Shown in pieces: positions 1 to 11,199 of a DNA stretch of 64,000 bases (position 1 is its first letter; each line of letters starts with the position of its first letter). The DNA comes from Amoebophrya sp. A120 (Eukaryota; Sar; Dinophyceae; Syndiniales; Amoebophryaceae), in assembly GCA_905178155.1 (NCBI GenBank), contig CAJINV010000005.1, positions 4,136,918 to 4,200,917 of the forward strand, written 5' to 3'. The notes beneath the pieces were generated by a model. It worked only from the letters and a program-made list of their open reading frames with translations, was not told the DNA's origin and searched no databases. The translations under genes and the position numbers were made by a program.

Positions 1-685
1 TCGGTCAATCGACGGCGCGGGTACTAAAGCTGCAGCTGCGTCTTTGGCTGGCGATGGCGTGTCCGTGTTCTGTCCTGCCGTGCGCTGCGTGTGGTCTCCT
101 TTTATCGCCTTCTCGTGAAGTGCAGTACTCAGAAGCTCTTCCGGCTCGTCGGCGTACGGTCTTCTTGTACTTGTACCACGACTCCATTGATTTATTTCAT
201 CGTCAGAACCGCGACCGCTCGTGTCTTGATTCTCGTCAAGTGGTCGTCCGCGGAGTGTGCTGTGGTCGATATTATGGATCAACCCCCGCCACCCTAGAAG
301 TCCGAGATTGCCATCGGGAGCGGTCTGCAGCTGGTCTGACGTGCGACCACTGATGTCTTGCGCGGGCGCAAAACTTTCCCCGAAAATGAAGCCGCGACTG
401 CTTTCAGAGTTGTGCCTGTTGCGCCGCAAAAAACTATCACACAGAAAAATATACATATACTAATGCCAAAACGAAAATTAACAACGTATATCGATAACAT
501 TTACATTAAAGAAAAAGAGTATGTGTCGTACACCTGAAACAGCAATCAATGCGCACCCGCACACACCACGACAGATTTTCATAGGTTTTTGGATATCCCT
601 GTATAGTCTTTTTTACTACATGACATGCTAGATTTTTTCTGCACGATATAGAGAAAAGTCTTCCGGGGCTTGCGGCCGCTCGTGC

Positions 686-1011
686 TATGACAGTGTCAGG
701 ATCGAAATCGACAGTGTTGAAAGAATTTGCGATGCATAAATAAAATGGACACCAGCTGGAACCCAGTTTCTGAGTGGCGCACGGAAAATTTTTGCAGCAT
801 CGCAATCCAGTTTGAAATGCTGTTCGGGGAAAGAAGGCATCTTTTACGCATACTAATTTTGCAGCTCTGTCTCCGGCCCTACATACGCTTACAATCGGCC
901 CTATGTGCCATCTCGGCAAAGCACAGTGTATCTCATGCGTTGCATTTTACAAATATATGGATGGCGAATGTTAATTTCAGCTGTGTCGATTTCGATCCTG
1001 ACGCTTCCTTA
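686..1011. mobile_element. Introner, family D, copy 1
   Basis: The element starts TATGACAGTGTCAGGATCG and ends with the approximate inverse (GATCCTGACGCTTCCTTA). It is flanked by the perfect 5-bp repeat CGTGC at 681-685 and 1012-1016. The inverted repeats continue as GAAATCGACA / TGTCGATTTC. The same termini occur at 18530-18843 inside the elongase gene, where the copy is clearly an intron. The host gene here is not identified. Confidence 0.85.
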
Positions 1012-1049
1012 CGTGCGTCTCCGGGTGTAACACCTCGCGATGTCGCTTT

Positions 1050-1239
1050 TATGCACTGCAAACATGTTCTTGGTCCGCGAGGCATACCACAAAATGATCT
1101 GCAATTCGCTTCAAAAAGGTGAAGTCATGCCTTCACGCCTCACAAGAGACGACCCGCCGTTTCATTGTCATGCGACCCTCAGTAACAGAAATCAGGTGCG
1201 CCTTTGTTCCATACCCAGACATATTTGCTGCAGTTGATA
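1050..1239. mobile_element. Degenerate introner, family A
   Basis: The left end TATGCACTGCAAACATG and the right end CATACCCAGACATATTTG...GATA match the family-A terminal repeats with several mismatches. No target duplication is visible, so this is probably an old copy. Confidence 0.55.
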
Positions 1240-2119
1240 GGTGTAGATGTAGCCCCATAGATGAAGTTCCTGGCAGCACTCGTCTTCTCGCTACCCTACG
1301 TACGAAGATCCTGAAATTATTCTGTCTTGCTGCCACTGGTTTCGAACGGAAACTCCGTTACGGAACAAAGACGCTCGAGGATATTGGTTCTGGGAGACAC
1401 AAAAGGTCTGCTTCAAGAGCAGTGCGCATGCAGCAGCGTGCCGGCCCTTATATATTCTTCACGAGCGACCCTGTCTCGCAATGATAAATATCATATCTTT
1501 CTGGTGCAGTCACGTACAGTGTGCTCATTTGAAGTATGTCCTGTGCAACAAAAAACCTCACTAACGGATGTAAAAAGTAGATTATTATGCTCGACACTAC
1601 CCCCACCAAGCGCGGCCTACACTAGTGGAAGTACCGCATGTAGACCCCGTACTGCCAATCTCACGATTCCGAATAGAAGTATTGCAGCCGATGTGACGGA
1701 TAAACATTCTACGAATCAATGAAAAAGGACAACACATCCAGGTCTATCATCCAAGATTGCAAAATGCATTCCGACAATTGGAACCGTCTCCGCCTCAGTT
1801 CGCTCTTATCATCAGTATTTACACTTCCGTCTACGTACGACAAATCGCTATGGTAGGTACAGCGATGCGACCCACACTCGGTATTGCTGTTGACGAGAAC
1901 GAAGCTTGCTTCAGCTAGACAAACACAAAGGCCCTGACAACGACATGAAATAAAACACCCAAGATTTTTACTGCACAGGAGGGGCTTCTGCAAAGACAGG
2001 AACCTACAGTGTTGGGCAAGAGTGCTCGCTACTTCTTTTTTTCAATTATCTTCTTTTTCTTGTTTTATTTACTTTCGGACGACACAAAAAATACGCGTCT
2101 GTAGTGAGCCAACGGTTTC

Positions 2120-5100
2120 TCATTCATTCAACGCTGCTCCAACAGTGCGAATCTTTCCACCTAGCCAGCTGGCGAATCGATCCGCTCTCTGTCCCAGTTT
2201 TTCCCCAACCCTCTTCACATTCTCGTTCTCGGTTATGTTAGTGATTGTGCCCCCGATAGCACCGATGGTGTTAGAACCCAGATTCTCCACCGCGGTAACA
2301 GTATTTTGCGCCACATCCGCCAACGCTGTTCCCGCTGCGGACAGGAGCAATTTTCCAGCAGCCAGCCCGCGTAACCGAAGCTCGTGTTGGCGCATGAGTT
2401 TGACCGCCAATTGGACCGTTTCGACCACGTAAAAAGGTGGGTAGTTCTGCAGAATCTTCATGTTTTCGATGAAGTCGCCCGCAAGCAGCACCTCCCGAAT
2501 GCGCATGATCATCGCAACGCAGACGTAGTGCAGAAAAGGCATCCTACAGAAAAGCGCATCCATAGTACCATTTTGAAGAACAGCAGCGATGCTGTTTTGA
2601 GTCGTGTCACAGAAAGGAAGACTCCAAGTCTCTTGCAAGTTGGTATTCAGTCTGACAAATTTATTTCAGGCCACCTCTAGTTGTACCATCGTCCTGGTCT
2701 TCTAGCATATTAACGGAGACTCGTGGTCATTGCCTCACTTGCGACTCAACCTGCCATAGCGAAGTTCGTTTCGTTGAAAGGAAACGCAAAGCAACAAGAA
2801 GCAGCTGCAGCGAGAGCGACTGCAGTGAAATCATAAATCATAAAATCTTTTCTTCTATCTGGCATCTATGGGTGTCGTGCTTTTCTCTACGATAAACGGT
2901 TGCTGCTGGACACGAGGCAGCAGATCGTCCACTTTCGGAAATTCATCACGATGGTGGTCCAACGGAACAAGTGATCTCGTCGTGAGACCGGATGTAGAAC
3001 TGCTACCGGCAGTAGATGAAGATGAACTACCCGCCAGCAGCAGCTGCGAATGCGATGCAATCGTCACCGGGTTGCTCCTTTCTGAAGTAGTAGCTGCGCC
3101 GGTATTGGCGTCCGGCGCGAACGGGGTGCCGTGGGTCCCCGGCCGAGGCCGGGTGTCCTCTGGGGCAACGGACGGAAAAAAGGTGGACGGGACGAAGCCG
3201 GCCGTTTGCCGCCCGGAAATAGGCTGCACTTGGTCAAGAACGGTAGACTCAGAAGTACTGGTCGGGCTAGGGCGAATATCGTAATTTTTGGAGTCGAAGA
3301 GCTTGAAAGGATCTTCGTCCATGAGCGCCGTGGGATTGGCAAAGTGGTCCTGATCTTCGTCTTCGTCCTGCTGCGCCAGGTCGAAGTGCTGCACTTTGTT
3401 CACAGCGCTGGTAGACGAGGACGTAGAACCGCTTCCAGACACTGGTGCTGGCATATCACCAGGTCCTGACTTCTCGGATAACTCATATTTCGTCGCAACA
3501 GGAGCTAGAACGCTGCACGTCGTATACTGAGTAAAAACTTACCCACACCAGAGTCAGGATGAGGATTTTGCAACACAAGCCTAGGAGTTTTATGAGTCAC
3601 GCATGACAAGTTGCACTCTGCAGTGTAGTGCAGGTTAGCAAGTGCAGCCGCGTCACAGATTCATTTGCTCATCCTGTTCACAGCATCACAAATTTCAAAG
3701 CACGATTGGGAATGGCTCTCATGGGGATGCGCATTACAAGTCTTCCTGATCCTGTCTTTGCAAATCTGCATTACAACTCTGGCGTGGGTACGTTTTTACT
3801 CAGGATACGTCGTCCCGGGTTCTTTTGCAGCGCTGGGTGGAGCCTGAAATTCCACCTCCTCATCTGCAGGCGTAGGACTCTATCCAGGAAAAAAAGCGTG
3901 TTCTTACAGCCTTCCATGACAGAGACAGCCTGCCATGTGCAGCTAGTACGCTAATAAAACGCATATCTATGAGAAGAGGACTTCGTTGCGGGCCAGGATG
4001 TTGACAAGTTTAACAATAACAGTAACTATGCTGCATGATTTTTTACATGACAGACTCTCATTTACACAGTTCTTTTCTTGCATAGACTCGGCGTGTGATG
4101 TCCTAGCTGGGTGCCGTTCCTCTTGTTCTTTGGCGTAGTTGCAAGAATGCCCTCCCGATATATAGTATTTTTTGGAGCTGCACTACTCTCCGGAACTGAT
4201 ACGACTTCGGTAGTCGTCCTGCTGGTGGGCGAAAACCCTAGCCCGCCAGCGGGCCGTGCCCCTGATGTAGTCCCCCCGTCTGTGGAAGAAGTCATGGGTG
4301 CCAATACCCGGACGGCAACTTCAGGACCGGCGAAGATGCCGGGCACATTGGTAGGTCGCGGGAGCATCGGATTGCTCACCTGCAACACTTCGTGCGGCGG
4401 TGTAGTTGTCTTACCGACTACTAGGAGAGATGAAGCCGCAGTGCTTTGGCCGTTCGTTGCGGACGACGCGTGCTGCGACTGGGAAGTAGATGTGGATGAT
4501 CCACCATTGAGGCTGGCGTGCAGATCTGTGCGCATGTGGCTGACCAGCGCATTCGGGCTTGGGTCATGCAAGAGCGAGTCCCACAGCCGGACCGTGTTAT
4601 CAAATGCAAATATGTCAGTCTGGGTATGGAAAACAAGTGCAAGAACTGTCGTGCAGGTTCTATATGTTATGGCTCACAACATCTAGTTCTGGAATGCAGG
4701 AGGTGGCATGGCAAATTCGTCTCTGAGATCTGGCTCTGGATCTCTCTCAGCATGCCTATCCTGCCTGATAAACTTCCTCTCAATTTGGTCAAAAGTCGAC
4801 ACATACTTTGGGCAATCATGCAAGACAGATACTTTGCATGATCCAAGAAACTTCTTAGCGCGACACGTTGGAACCTTTCCAGACCCAGACATATTTGCGA
4901 TGGATACGTGTCCGCCAGAGACAGCTCCTGGCTGAGCAGCAGCATAATCCAGCGCAAAGAATAGAATGTGGGATCCACCGCGTTAGACTCCAACCGTCGC
5001 CAAACCTGGTAGTCGAGCGCGCGTATCCAACAGATAAAGAACACACGTACTACCGGAGAAAAATGGGTCTGCGGTGCTCCAGTTCTGTCGCTAAAAACTC

Positions 5101-8100
5101 TGTAAGAACGCAAAGACCGTCCAGTAAGAGACAAGACAATATACTGCCGTCAAGAGTGCAGTTTGTGCTGATGTTCGCTAGCAGCTAGCTAGCGACTAGG
5201 TCGTGAGAGGCACCAAAGAAGTTTGTCATGCTGAACTTGGTTGTGACAGTAATAACCGCAACACAAATTTGTCTGCATTCATTCTAACATGGGTGTAGTT
5301 TTCTGTTAGATAGCGCGAAGCAACTGGTTCAGAGATGCGATGCGCCCGTGCATCCCGGACTCGCTGTGGTCGAGGGACTTCAGAAAGCAGTCCCGTTGCT
5401 CGCCCATGAGAATCGAAAAGCAGAAGAAAGTGTCTGCCTCCGCCGCTAGAGCTTGAGTGCCCACATCGCCCATCGTCCTGCGCAAAAACGTCCCCCGCCC
5501 ACGACCTATTGTTGGATGTAGATTACTTCGATAAGATTTTCGCGCAAAATAGATGACTTACAGATGAAATCCGTGCGCGGCGGGACTGCTTGCGATACCT
5601 GGGACGATTATTCCGTCCAATTTCCCAAGCCATTAGGTGGAAATGGCATCGCATGCACACACGCGACGCGCACAGACATGGAGAAAAAAGGGGCCGGGCC
5701 ATCTTTCCTCACCAATTGGGGCAACTCCACAAAGTTCTCGTGGCGGACCAGAACAGGCGAAGGGACGAAAAAGTGAGCAAAGTCAAACACTTTTGAGCTA
5801 AAAGTGTTAGATTTTGGACACTTTTTGGTCTCTGGCCTGTTTTTTCTGGGTGGGGACCAGACAGGCAGAAGCTAAATACCATAGCAGACACAGAGCCAGA
5901 GGCCTGTCCGAAAGAGCGAGGCCCTTCCGGACAGGCACGAACAGCGCGCACTTCCGCAAAGAAATGAACCAATGCAAATCCGCATTACAGATTCCATTTC
6001 TGCATTGGAAATGGAATCTGTGATGCGGATTTTCCTCAAGAAGTTCTTGAGGCAAATCCGCATTACAGATTCCATTTCTGCAAGCATTGGAAATGGAATC
6101 TGTGATGCGGTGCCCACATCGCCCATCGTCCTGCGCAAAAACGTCCCGCCCACGACCCTTAAGGGTTGAAAAAATTAAGTTTCACATCAGGGTTTTGGTT
6201 CGTGGTTTCATAGATTTCGCAGCCCCCGCCTTTGTCCGTCTTCGCACCGCCCGGCAGTTGCCCAGGTGGTGCCTTGGTTCGTATTTCGTCTGGCTGGCAA
6301 AACCAAAGCCGCCGGGCCTTCAGAGCTGAAGGCCCTTCTACCTTGATGCCGATCCAGATTTTGTGCGAGGTGTCGCCACAATTCTGACGAGCGCACGCTG
6401 GCTGATTTGGGGGTCGGCATTTCCCTGGAGATCTAGGCTGGCATCTAGGCCAGGCAAGCCCACATCGCACATCGTCCTGCGCAAAAACGTCCCCCCGCCC
6501 ACGACCTATTTACTTGGGTAAGGCCCGCAGCTTCTGCGAAACTTTTAATCGCGCAGCACATTCTTTGTTTTAAGCCTTCGAATGCTTAATCTAGGAAATC
6601 GCGTTCATAAGGTTTAAGCATTAGAATGCCTAAACTAAGAAGTCGCAATTTAAGCATATGAATGCTTAAACTCACGGAAGCGCAGATTGCAATTTGCTCT
6701 AGCAAATTTCAAATTTGCTCGCACAGCTTCAAAGATAACCAGTCAATTAGCGGCCACTCGAATGCTTAAAGTGATTGTTTATTTTCAAGCAGTTAAGCAT
6801 TCGAATGGCTAAGCTGATTGCTTGTCTGTGCAGCTGCGTGAGCAAGTTTGAATTTGCCCAGAGCAAATTTCAAATTTGCTCACGCAGATTGCAATCTGCG
6901 TTTCCGTAAATTTAAGCACTCGAATGCCTAAACGCTATATCTACCGCGACCGAGCGCGAGCGTTGTTGGTGTTGCTCGAGAGGCAAAGAGCTTTCGCACC
7001 ATGGGAAACAAAAGCGCCGCCGGTGCAAGAGCACAGAGCCAAAGCGTCCCGCGGCGCTTTTGTTAAGTGCCCACCCCGCGCAAAACCGCCGTGGGCGTCG
7101 TGATCCCTCCAGATCGCGACGCCTGGGGCAATTTGCCCCATTGGGCCCCCTGCGGGCTTCGGTGCACAAGGTTGCAGCGCGGCGCGGGCGCCTGGCGCGC
7201 GAGGGCGAGGAGGCGAATTCAAGAGCAAAGCGTGGCGCGCACGCTTCTCGCTGGGCCAACTGACGCGCGGGTGGGGTGGAGGGGCGTGGCCGCCGGAGCG
7301 GCGCCGCGCGGGCGGCACTTTTATCGGGAGCGACGAAGCAAAGGGCAACGAGAGCACGAGCCCGGCGTCGCGATCTGCTGAGATCACGACGCTAGCGACA
7401 GTTTTGCGCGGAGCTTGCAGGCACTTAACAAAAGCGCCCCGGAGCGTCTTGGCTCTGTCTGTGCTCTTTCCCTTTGCTTCGTCGCCCCCGGTAAAACATT
7501 CGAATGACTCAAAGCAGCTTCACAAAGTTGGCAAATAACGGCTCGCAGGGTTAAAATCGCAGAGTGCCCACATCGCACATCGTCCTGCGCAAAAACGTCC
7601 CGCCCACGACCTATTGCGCACACTTTCTTTGTTGCAGCTACAATGTCTTTTGCAGATGCGCGTCCCTAGTGCAAAGGAACAGGAAGTTTGTGTGTGCGTA
7701 ATTTTCGCACCACACACACTACTTGTCCTGTTGCTCCTCCTGTTGCTGCTCCATGTACTCTTAGCGTGAAAAACGTTGCTGACCACAGCCTCACGATGCG
7801 GCTACTGTCGACTGACTCCACTGCATGCACACGCTTGTCATACCATAGCCGTAGTCTCTGCGTCTGCAGCAGGGCTTCTTCATACATTCTCATGACAGAA
7901 CGCATTTTGACAACTGAGATCGCGGCGGCCGTGTTTTGTCCAGCTGATATCAGCTTGTTCACGAGTCGGGTTAATTCCGTGTAGGGGTGGCTCCACCTTT
8001 ACCGCATCCATCCTCGCAGAATCTGCTCCGCTTTTCTGCTGCTCGCCCTCCGCTGAGGCAGCTGCCACGCGGTTGCCAGCAGGAGCCTCCTCGAGGTCGT

Positions 8101-10357
8101 TCATCCTGTTGTGGGGGGCCTCAGCTGCAGGAGGTGAAACCTCCTGAGCTATCGGATGCAAGCTGAGCGCGTCGGAGTGGAACAGGTAATAGACCACCGC
8201 ACACAGCTCGTTCATGCCCTGCACGTACCGAATGCCGGGGTTGAGCTTCGCGTAGAGAAACAAAATCCGCCCCATCGCATCGAACCCTGTTTTCGGACTG
8301 CAAATGTCGCAAACGCCACCCAGGCCTGCTGCGCTCGCAAGTGCGCTCAGTGGGGCCGCGGGAGTAGGAGCCCGCCCGGAGGGAACAGTATTAAATCTTG
8401 GATTATCAGTCTGAATGGTCGCCGTCTCTGCGCTAGCGGCACGGGGATTTTTGCCGGGCGTTGGCATTGATGAATTTGCAGAAGCGTCTCCTTCTCGTCC
8501 AGTTCTTTCAGACTGGACTTCATTTACGGCATCTGACTTCTTCGTTGTTACGGCAGGCCCTCGCCCAAGAGATCCACCTTGTAAGTCGCTGCTCGTGTTA
8601 TGGCCTGGGAGGGTCGTTACAGCGGAGGAAACAAGTGCTCCTGACTCATCGCGAGGAGCGGCCCTGACTGTGTCACCAAACAAACTTTTCGCGAAGAACT
8701 CGGTATGCTCTCGTCGCGTGCGGAACAGACCTATCATCTGCAAACGAACCCGTCAAGGCTCGCTCATCAAGGAAAGTCAACTACCATATTAGATAATATT
8801 TATCAATATTGAACAGAACGGCCAACTACCTGTTTGCAAAATCAGACTTTTCACTTTTTTGCATCATCAGACTTTTCTTTCATCTAGTGCGGCTTGACAC
8901 CTCTTGACCACAGGTCGCTTCGTGCGCGCGGAAAGTGACAGAAAAAAACTTGCTGTGCGTTTCAAGAGAGTTTTTTGGACCTTTCAGCACCTTTTTTTCC
9001 CTGGCCTTGATGACTTTTTCGAGTACGTTGAAGTCACATCGATAACGTCCTTGTTAATCTGGTCATAAATTTCCAGATCCGCCTGCGAAACAACGACCTT
9101 CGCGCTTGGCGCGGATCGGGTCGCGGTCCCCCCATCTGGATCGACGCCATCGTCTTCCTGCTCAGGGTCAGCGTTTACAAGCGTCTTCTCCACCGCCGGT
9201 GGCTCAAGAGGTCCACCGTTCCCAACACTTTGTCCTCGTTGAAGAGGTGGCGCAGCACGCGTAGTTTCTGCAGAAATGATATCCCGTGCTGCAGAACTAT
9301 TGCCTTCCTCCGTTTTTTCGCCCGCCGGTCTTGCGGCTGTGTTAGCAGCAACATCTTCACTGATCGTCGGGTCCCCGAGGATGGAGTGCACCAGTGCTCT
9401 TTGCAACTCCGGATCCGCGCATAGCTCCCGCACCAAAGCAACATACTCGGCTCGCTTTTTTGCCAGCACTTCGTCCCAGTTTTCTATTTCCAGCGGTAAG
9501 TAGCCCAATTCGTTGCAAAAACGTCCCCACCCCATGTTTGTCACGCCCATCTGCGTGTCCCGGAACCGGAAGTCTGTCATCATGCGCAGCCCCATCCCCA
9601 TGAGAAGTCTTCTTCTTCTAGTCGTGTTTTGGCATTAGAATTAGTTGTGATCTAATCACGATATTAAGATGGCCAATTTATATTTCCTTTTAGTAACTAC
9701 GCGGCTTATACAATAGCCAAGCAGGGTGCGCGTCCAAGTTTAATATATACCGCACCGGTACCCGTACCCATATTGTCACGCGGTGTGGGAGGTGCACATC
9801 ACTTGCGATGAATTTCCTATTTTCACTGTGGCTTGGGGCCGTTTTTACAGAGGATAAACCCATCGTCAACTTCCAGTACACCGCACGGAGCTCCGGGCAG
9901 TCCACATCTAGCCCTTCGAACCCCAGAGCGCGCACCTTGTGCAAGTCGATTAGGAGACTCTCCTCGTCGCACGGCCGCTTCAACAGAAGGGCGATACCAA
10001 ATGTAAAAATGTCTGGGTCTGGAAGCTTCAGCTTGTGATGCTGGGTGGCATATCATGAGGAAGCCACAAGTGCTGGCTCAGCATGAGAAGTTTCGGAGCT
10101 TCTAGGTGTTGCCTATTCTGCATGACAAACTGCGTTTCTGCATGACAGAAAAGTGGCGCTCTTGGGTAACGTGCATGACAGATTTGAGAGTCATGCCGGA
10201 CACGCATGACAAACATGGACTCTTCCAGACCCAGACATTTTTACATTTGATAGGCGAGACACTTGGCTAATTTGTCCGCAGTCTCCACGTCCGACGATGC
10301 GGACTTCTCCGCTATCTTGGTAAATACCAACTTTTGCAACTCCGCCAAGAGTGGCAT
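2120..10357 (-). CDS. TBC1D13-like Rab GTPase-activating protein
   Basis: This is a TBC-domain protein, a family that stimulates GTP hydrolysis on Rab GTPases in membrane traffic. Approximate exons on the minus strand are: 10357-10253 (start MPLLAELQKLVF), 9994-9859 (ALGFEGLDVDCPELRAVYWK), 9507-9047 (YLPLEIENWDEV, ending IYDQINKD), 8730-about 7950 (FRTRREHTEFF, then RILFLYAKLNPGIRYVQGMN), about 5480-5313 (AEADTFFCFSILMGEQRD), 5020-4907 (DPTFYSLRWIMLLLSQELS), 4597-about 4065 (VRLWDSLLHDPS), about 3890-3808, 3522-about 2860, and about 2600-2120 (FLHYVCVAMIMRIREVLLAG). The Gln finger YVQ is present. The Arg finger IxxDxxR appears to be rebuilt across the 9046-8731 intron as INKD plus LFR. Long Ser/Thr-rich, probably disordered insertions split the domain. 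The order of motifs matches TBC1D13. The boundary near 7950 and the last two introns are not resolved. Confidence 0.85.
3523..3807. mobile_element. Introner, family C, in the TBC gene
   Basis: The ends are TATACTGAGTAAAAACTTAC and GTACGTTTTTACTCAGGATA, inverted repeats of each other. The target duplication CGTCG is perfect (3518-3522 and 3808-3812). Keeping one CGTCG joins ...AAKEPGTT to CSVLAPVATKYE in frame on the minus strand. Confidence 0.88.
4598..4906. mobile_element. Introner, family A, in the TBC gene
   Basis: The ends are TATCAAATGCAAATATGTC and AGACATATTTGCGATGGATA. The target duplication CGTGT is perfect (4593-4597 and 4907-4911). Removal joins the exon ending in LLLSQELSLAD to the one starting VRLWDSLLHDPS, a continuous TBC motif. 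Confidence 0.92.
5024..5312. mobile_element. Introner, family F, in the TBC gene
   Basis: The ends TATCCAACAGATAAAGAAC and TTTTCTGTTAGATA are imperfect inverted repeats. The target duplication GCGCG is perfect (5019-5023 and 5313-5317). Keeping one copy joins SLNQLLR to ALDYQVW in frame. This is the only copy of this family that I recognise in the window. Confidence 0.82.
5977..6110. repeat. Tandem hairpins
   Basis: The arm AATCCGCATTACAGATTCC (continuing ATTTC) at 5977-6000 pairs with 6008-6031. A second copy of the same hairpin occupies 6055-6110. They are linked by the small palindrome CCTCAAGAAGTTCTTGAGG. Confidence 0.85.
6925..7470. repeat. GC-rich fold-back (long imperfect inverted repeat)
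   Basis: The left arm at about 6980-7065 (AAGAGCACAGAGCCAAAGCG, then GGCGCTTTTGTTAAGTGC) is the inverse of 7420-7468 (GCACTTAACAAAAGCGCC...AGAGCACAGACAGAGCC on the other strand). Inner parts also pair: GGCGTCGTGATCCC against GATCACGACGC near 7100 and 7380. The composition is far more GC-rich than the flanks. No coding capacity is recognised. Confidence 0.7.
8731..9045. mobile_element. Probable introner in the TBC gene
   Basis: The ends TATCATCTGC (8732) and ACATCGATA (9044) bound an intron between INKD and LFRTRREHTEFF. Target repeats are weak (AGACC / ACGTC), so family and limits are uncertain. Its removal restores the Arg-finger spacing IxxDxxR. Confidence 0.6.
9508..9857. mobile_element. 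Introner, family C, in the TBC gene
   Basis: The ends GTTGCAAAAACGTCCCCACCC and TTGGGGCCGTTTTTACAGAGGATA (written in parts) are inverted repeats of the family-C type. Short repeats CCCA lie at both edges. Removal joins ...VYWKLTMG to YLPLEIENWDEV, matching the family pattern for TBC1D13. Confidence 0.75.
9995..10252. mobile_element. Introner, family A, in the TBC gene
   Basis: The ends are TACCAAATGTAAAAATGTC and GACATTTTTACATTTGATA. The target duplication GGCGA is perfect (9990-9994 and 10253-10257). Keeping one copy joins ADKLAKCLA to LLLKRPCDEESL in frame. No GT-AG choice reproduces this join. Confidence 0.93.
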
Positions 10358-10558
10358 TTTATTTGTATATCGCTCTCAAATTGATGTTCCCAAAATCACT
10401 TAGCAGGGTAGAGCAACCTTCAGGTGATCCGTTGTACTCGAAACCGGCTTACTTTGGCTTTCGCTGGTAGAAGAGTGGTCCAGTGCATATTCAATTCTAC
10501 TGCGATTTCTACATCTACACCGCCACCCCTCCAGCGGCCGAACTATTTATTGGAAAAA

Positions 10559-11183
10559 TCATGTGGATGGCTGTGGGCCGAATCTTCGTGCGGCTGATGC
10601 CCTTGCGAAAAAATGTATGCTACAAACAAACTGTGCTGTTGAGGGTTGACCCTCGCAGAGCGAGATGAATACAGTCAGTGCAATGCCCGTCAGCCACAAG
10701 CTAGGCAGGAAGATACGCATTGACGTCTTTTTTTTGTACAAGATATCGATCAAGTAGAAAAAAACGGTGAACATCAGAATACTGCAGCATCACCAGCTTA
10801 TGCGACTGCGCGGCCTAGTGAGTCTTCCGCAGCCCTGCTCCTCGTAGGGTCAGAAAGGGATAAATGATCGGAAGAGGTATTCCTCTACTCCCCTTGAGTG
10901 CGACGAGGCATTCCATAGGGAGCCGCGCAAGCTGTTTGTTTGTCTCTAGGGAGGACAACTGTATGCGGAGCCATATCAAGAAAGGTCTTGTATTTTTGGC
11001 ACGAAAATCGCAGAAGCAGCTGTTAAGTACGAAGAGGCTGAAGCACGCAGCCGCAGCTGTAGAAGCCATACAATACGTGATCGGTACGGGCAACAGGAAG
11101 TTGATGCACAGCTTATCTTTTATATTATCGGTGGTACAGTCTTTATTTTGTATTTTTGCGTAGGGCCCATCAAGAATATACAA
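10559..11183 (-). CDS. Possible membrane protein exons (doubtful)
   Basis: Two minus-strand open frames contain long hydrophobic stretches: FLLPVPITYCMASTAAA and PIIYPFLTL (11183-10815), and VFFYLIDILYKK and SLWLTGIALTVFI (10774-10559). A short membrane protein gene between the TPR gene and the Rab GAP is possible. No family is recognised, no start codon stands out, and no splice signals were confirmed. The frames could also be chance. Confidence 0.3.
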
Positions 11184-11199
11184 TTTACAAGCTATCTCT

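Larger units (their letters stand above)
1..2119. other. Left end of window, no recognised exon
   Basis: I find no convincing coding exon here on either strand. The stretch holds one well preserved family-D introner (686-1011) and one degenerate family-A introner (1050-1239). Since introners in the rest of the window lie mostly inside genes, exons of a further minus-strand gene may flank them, but the pieces are too short to identify. The sequence from 1709 to 2030 shows only short unrelated ORFs. Confidence 0.5.
5460..7613. repeat. Four direct copies of a ~50-bp junction sequence
   Basis: The sequence CCCACATCG(C)CCATCGTCC followed by TGCGCAAAAACGTCC and CGCCCACGACC occurs at about 5460-5512, 6112-6159, 6461-6509 and 7567-7613, always in the same orientation. 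The 5460 copy contains the start of a real exon (MGDVGTQ on the minus strand) next to a family-C-like terminus. The other three sit inside the intron and repeat both parts. Confidence 0.8.
5481..7950 (-). other. Compound 2.4-kb intron of the TBC gene
   Basis: This interval separates the YVQGMN exon from the AEADTFFCF exon. It holds tandem hairpins (5977-6110), an AT-rich stretch with repeated GCATTCGAATGCTTAAA-like words (6570-6930), a GC-rich fold-back (6925-7470) and three extra copies of the intron-exon junction seen at 5460-5512. ORFs here are short and look spurious. The true 3' end of the upstream exon is unclear: open frames continue to about 7670 in another phase. Confidence 0.6.

Noticed and set aside
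5460-7613. CRISPR-like array from four direct repeats
   Set aside because: Only four copies at very uneven spacing (about 350 to 1100 bp), with hairpins and exon sequence in them, in a eukaryotic gene. Not a CRISPR array.
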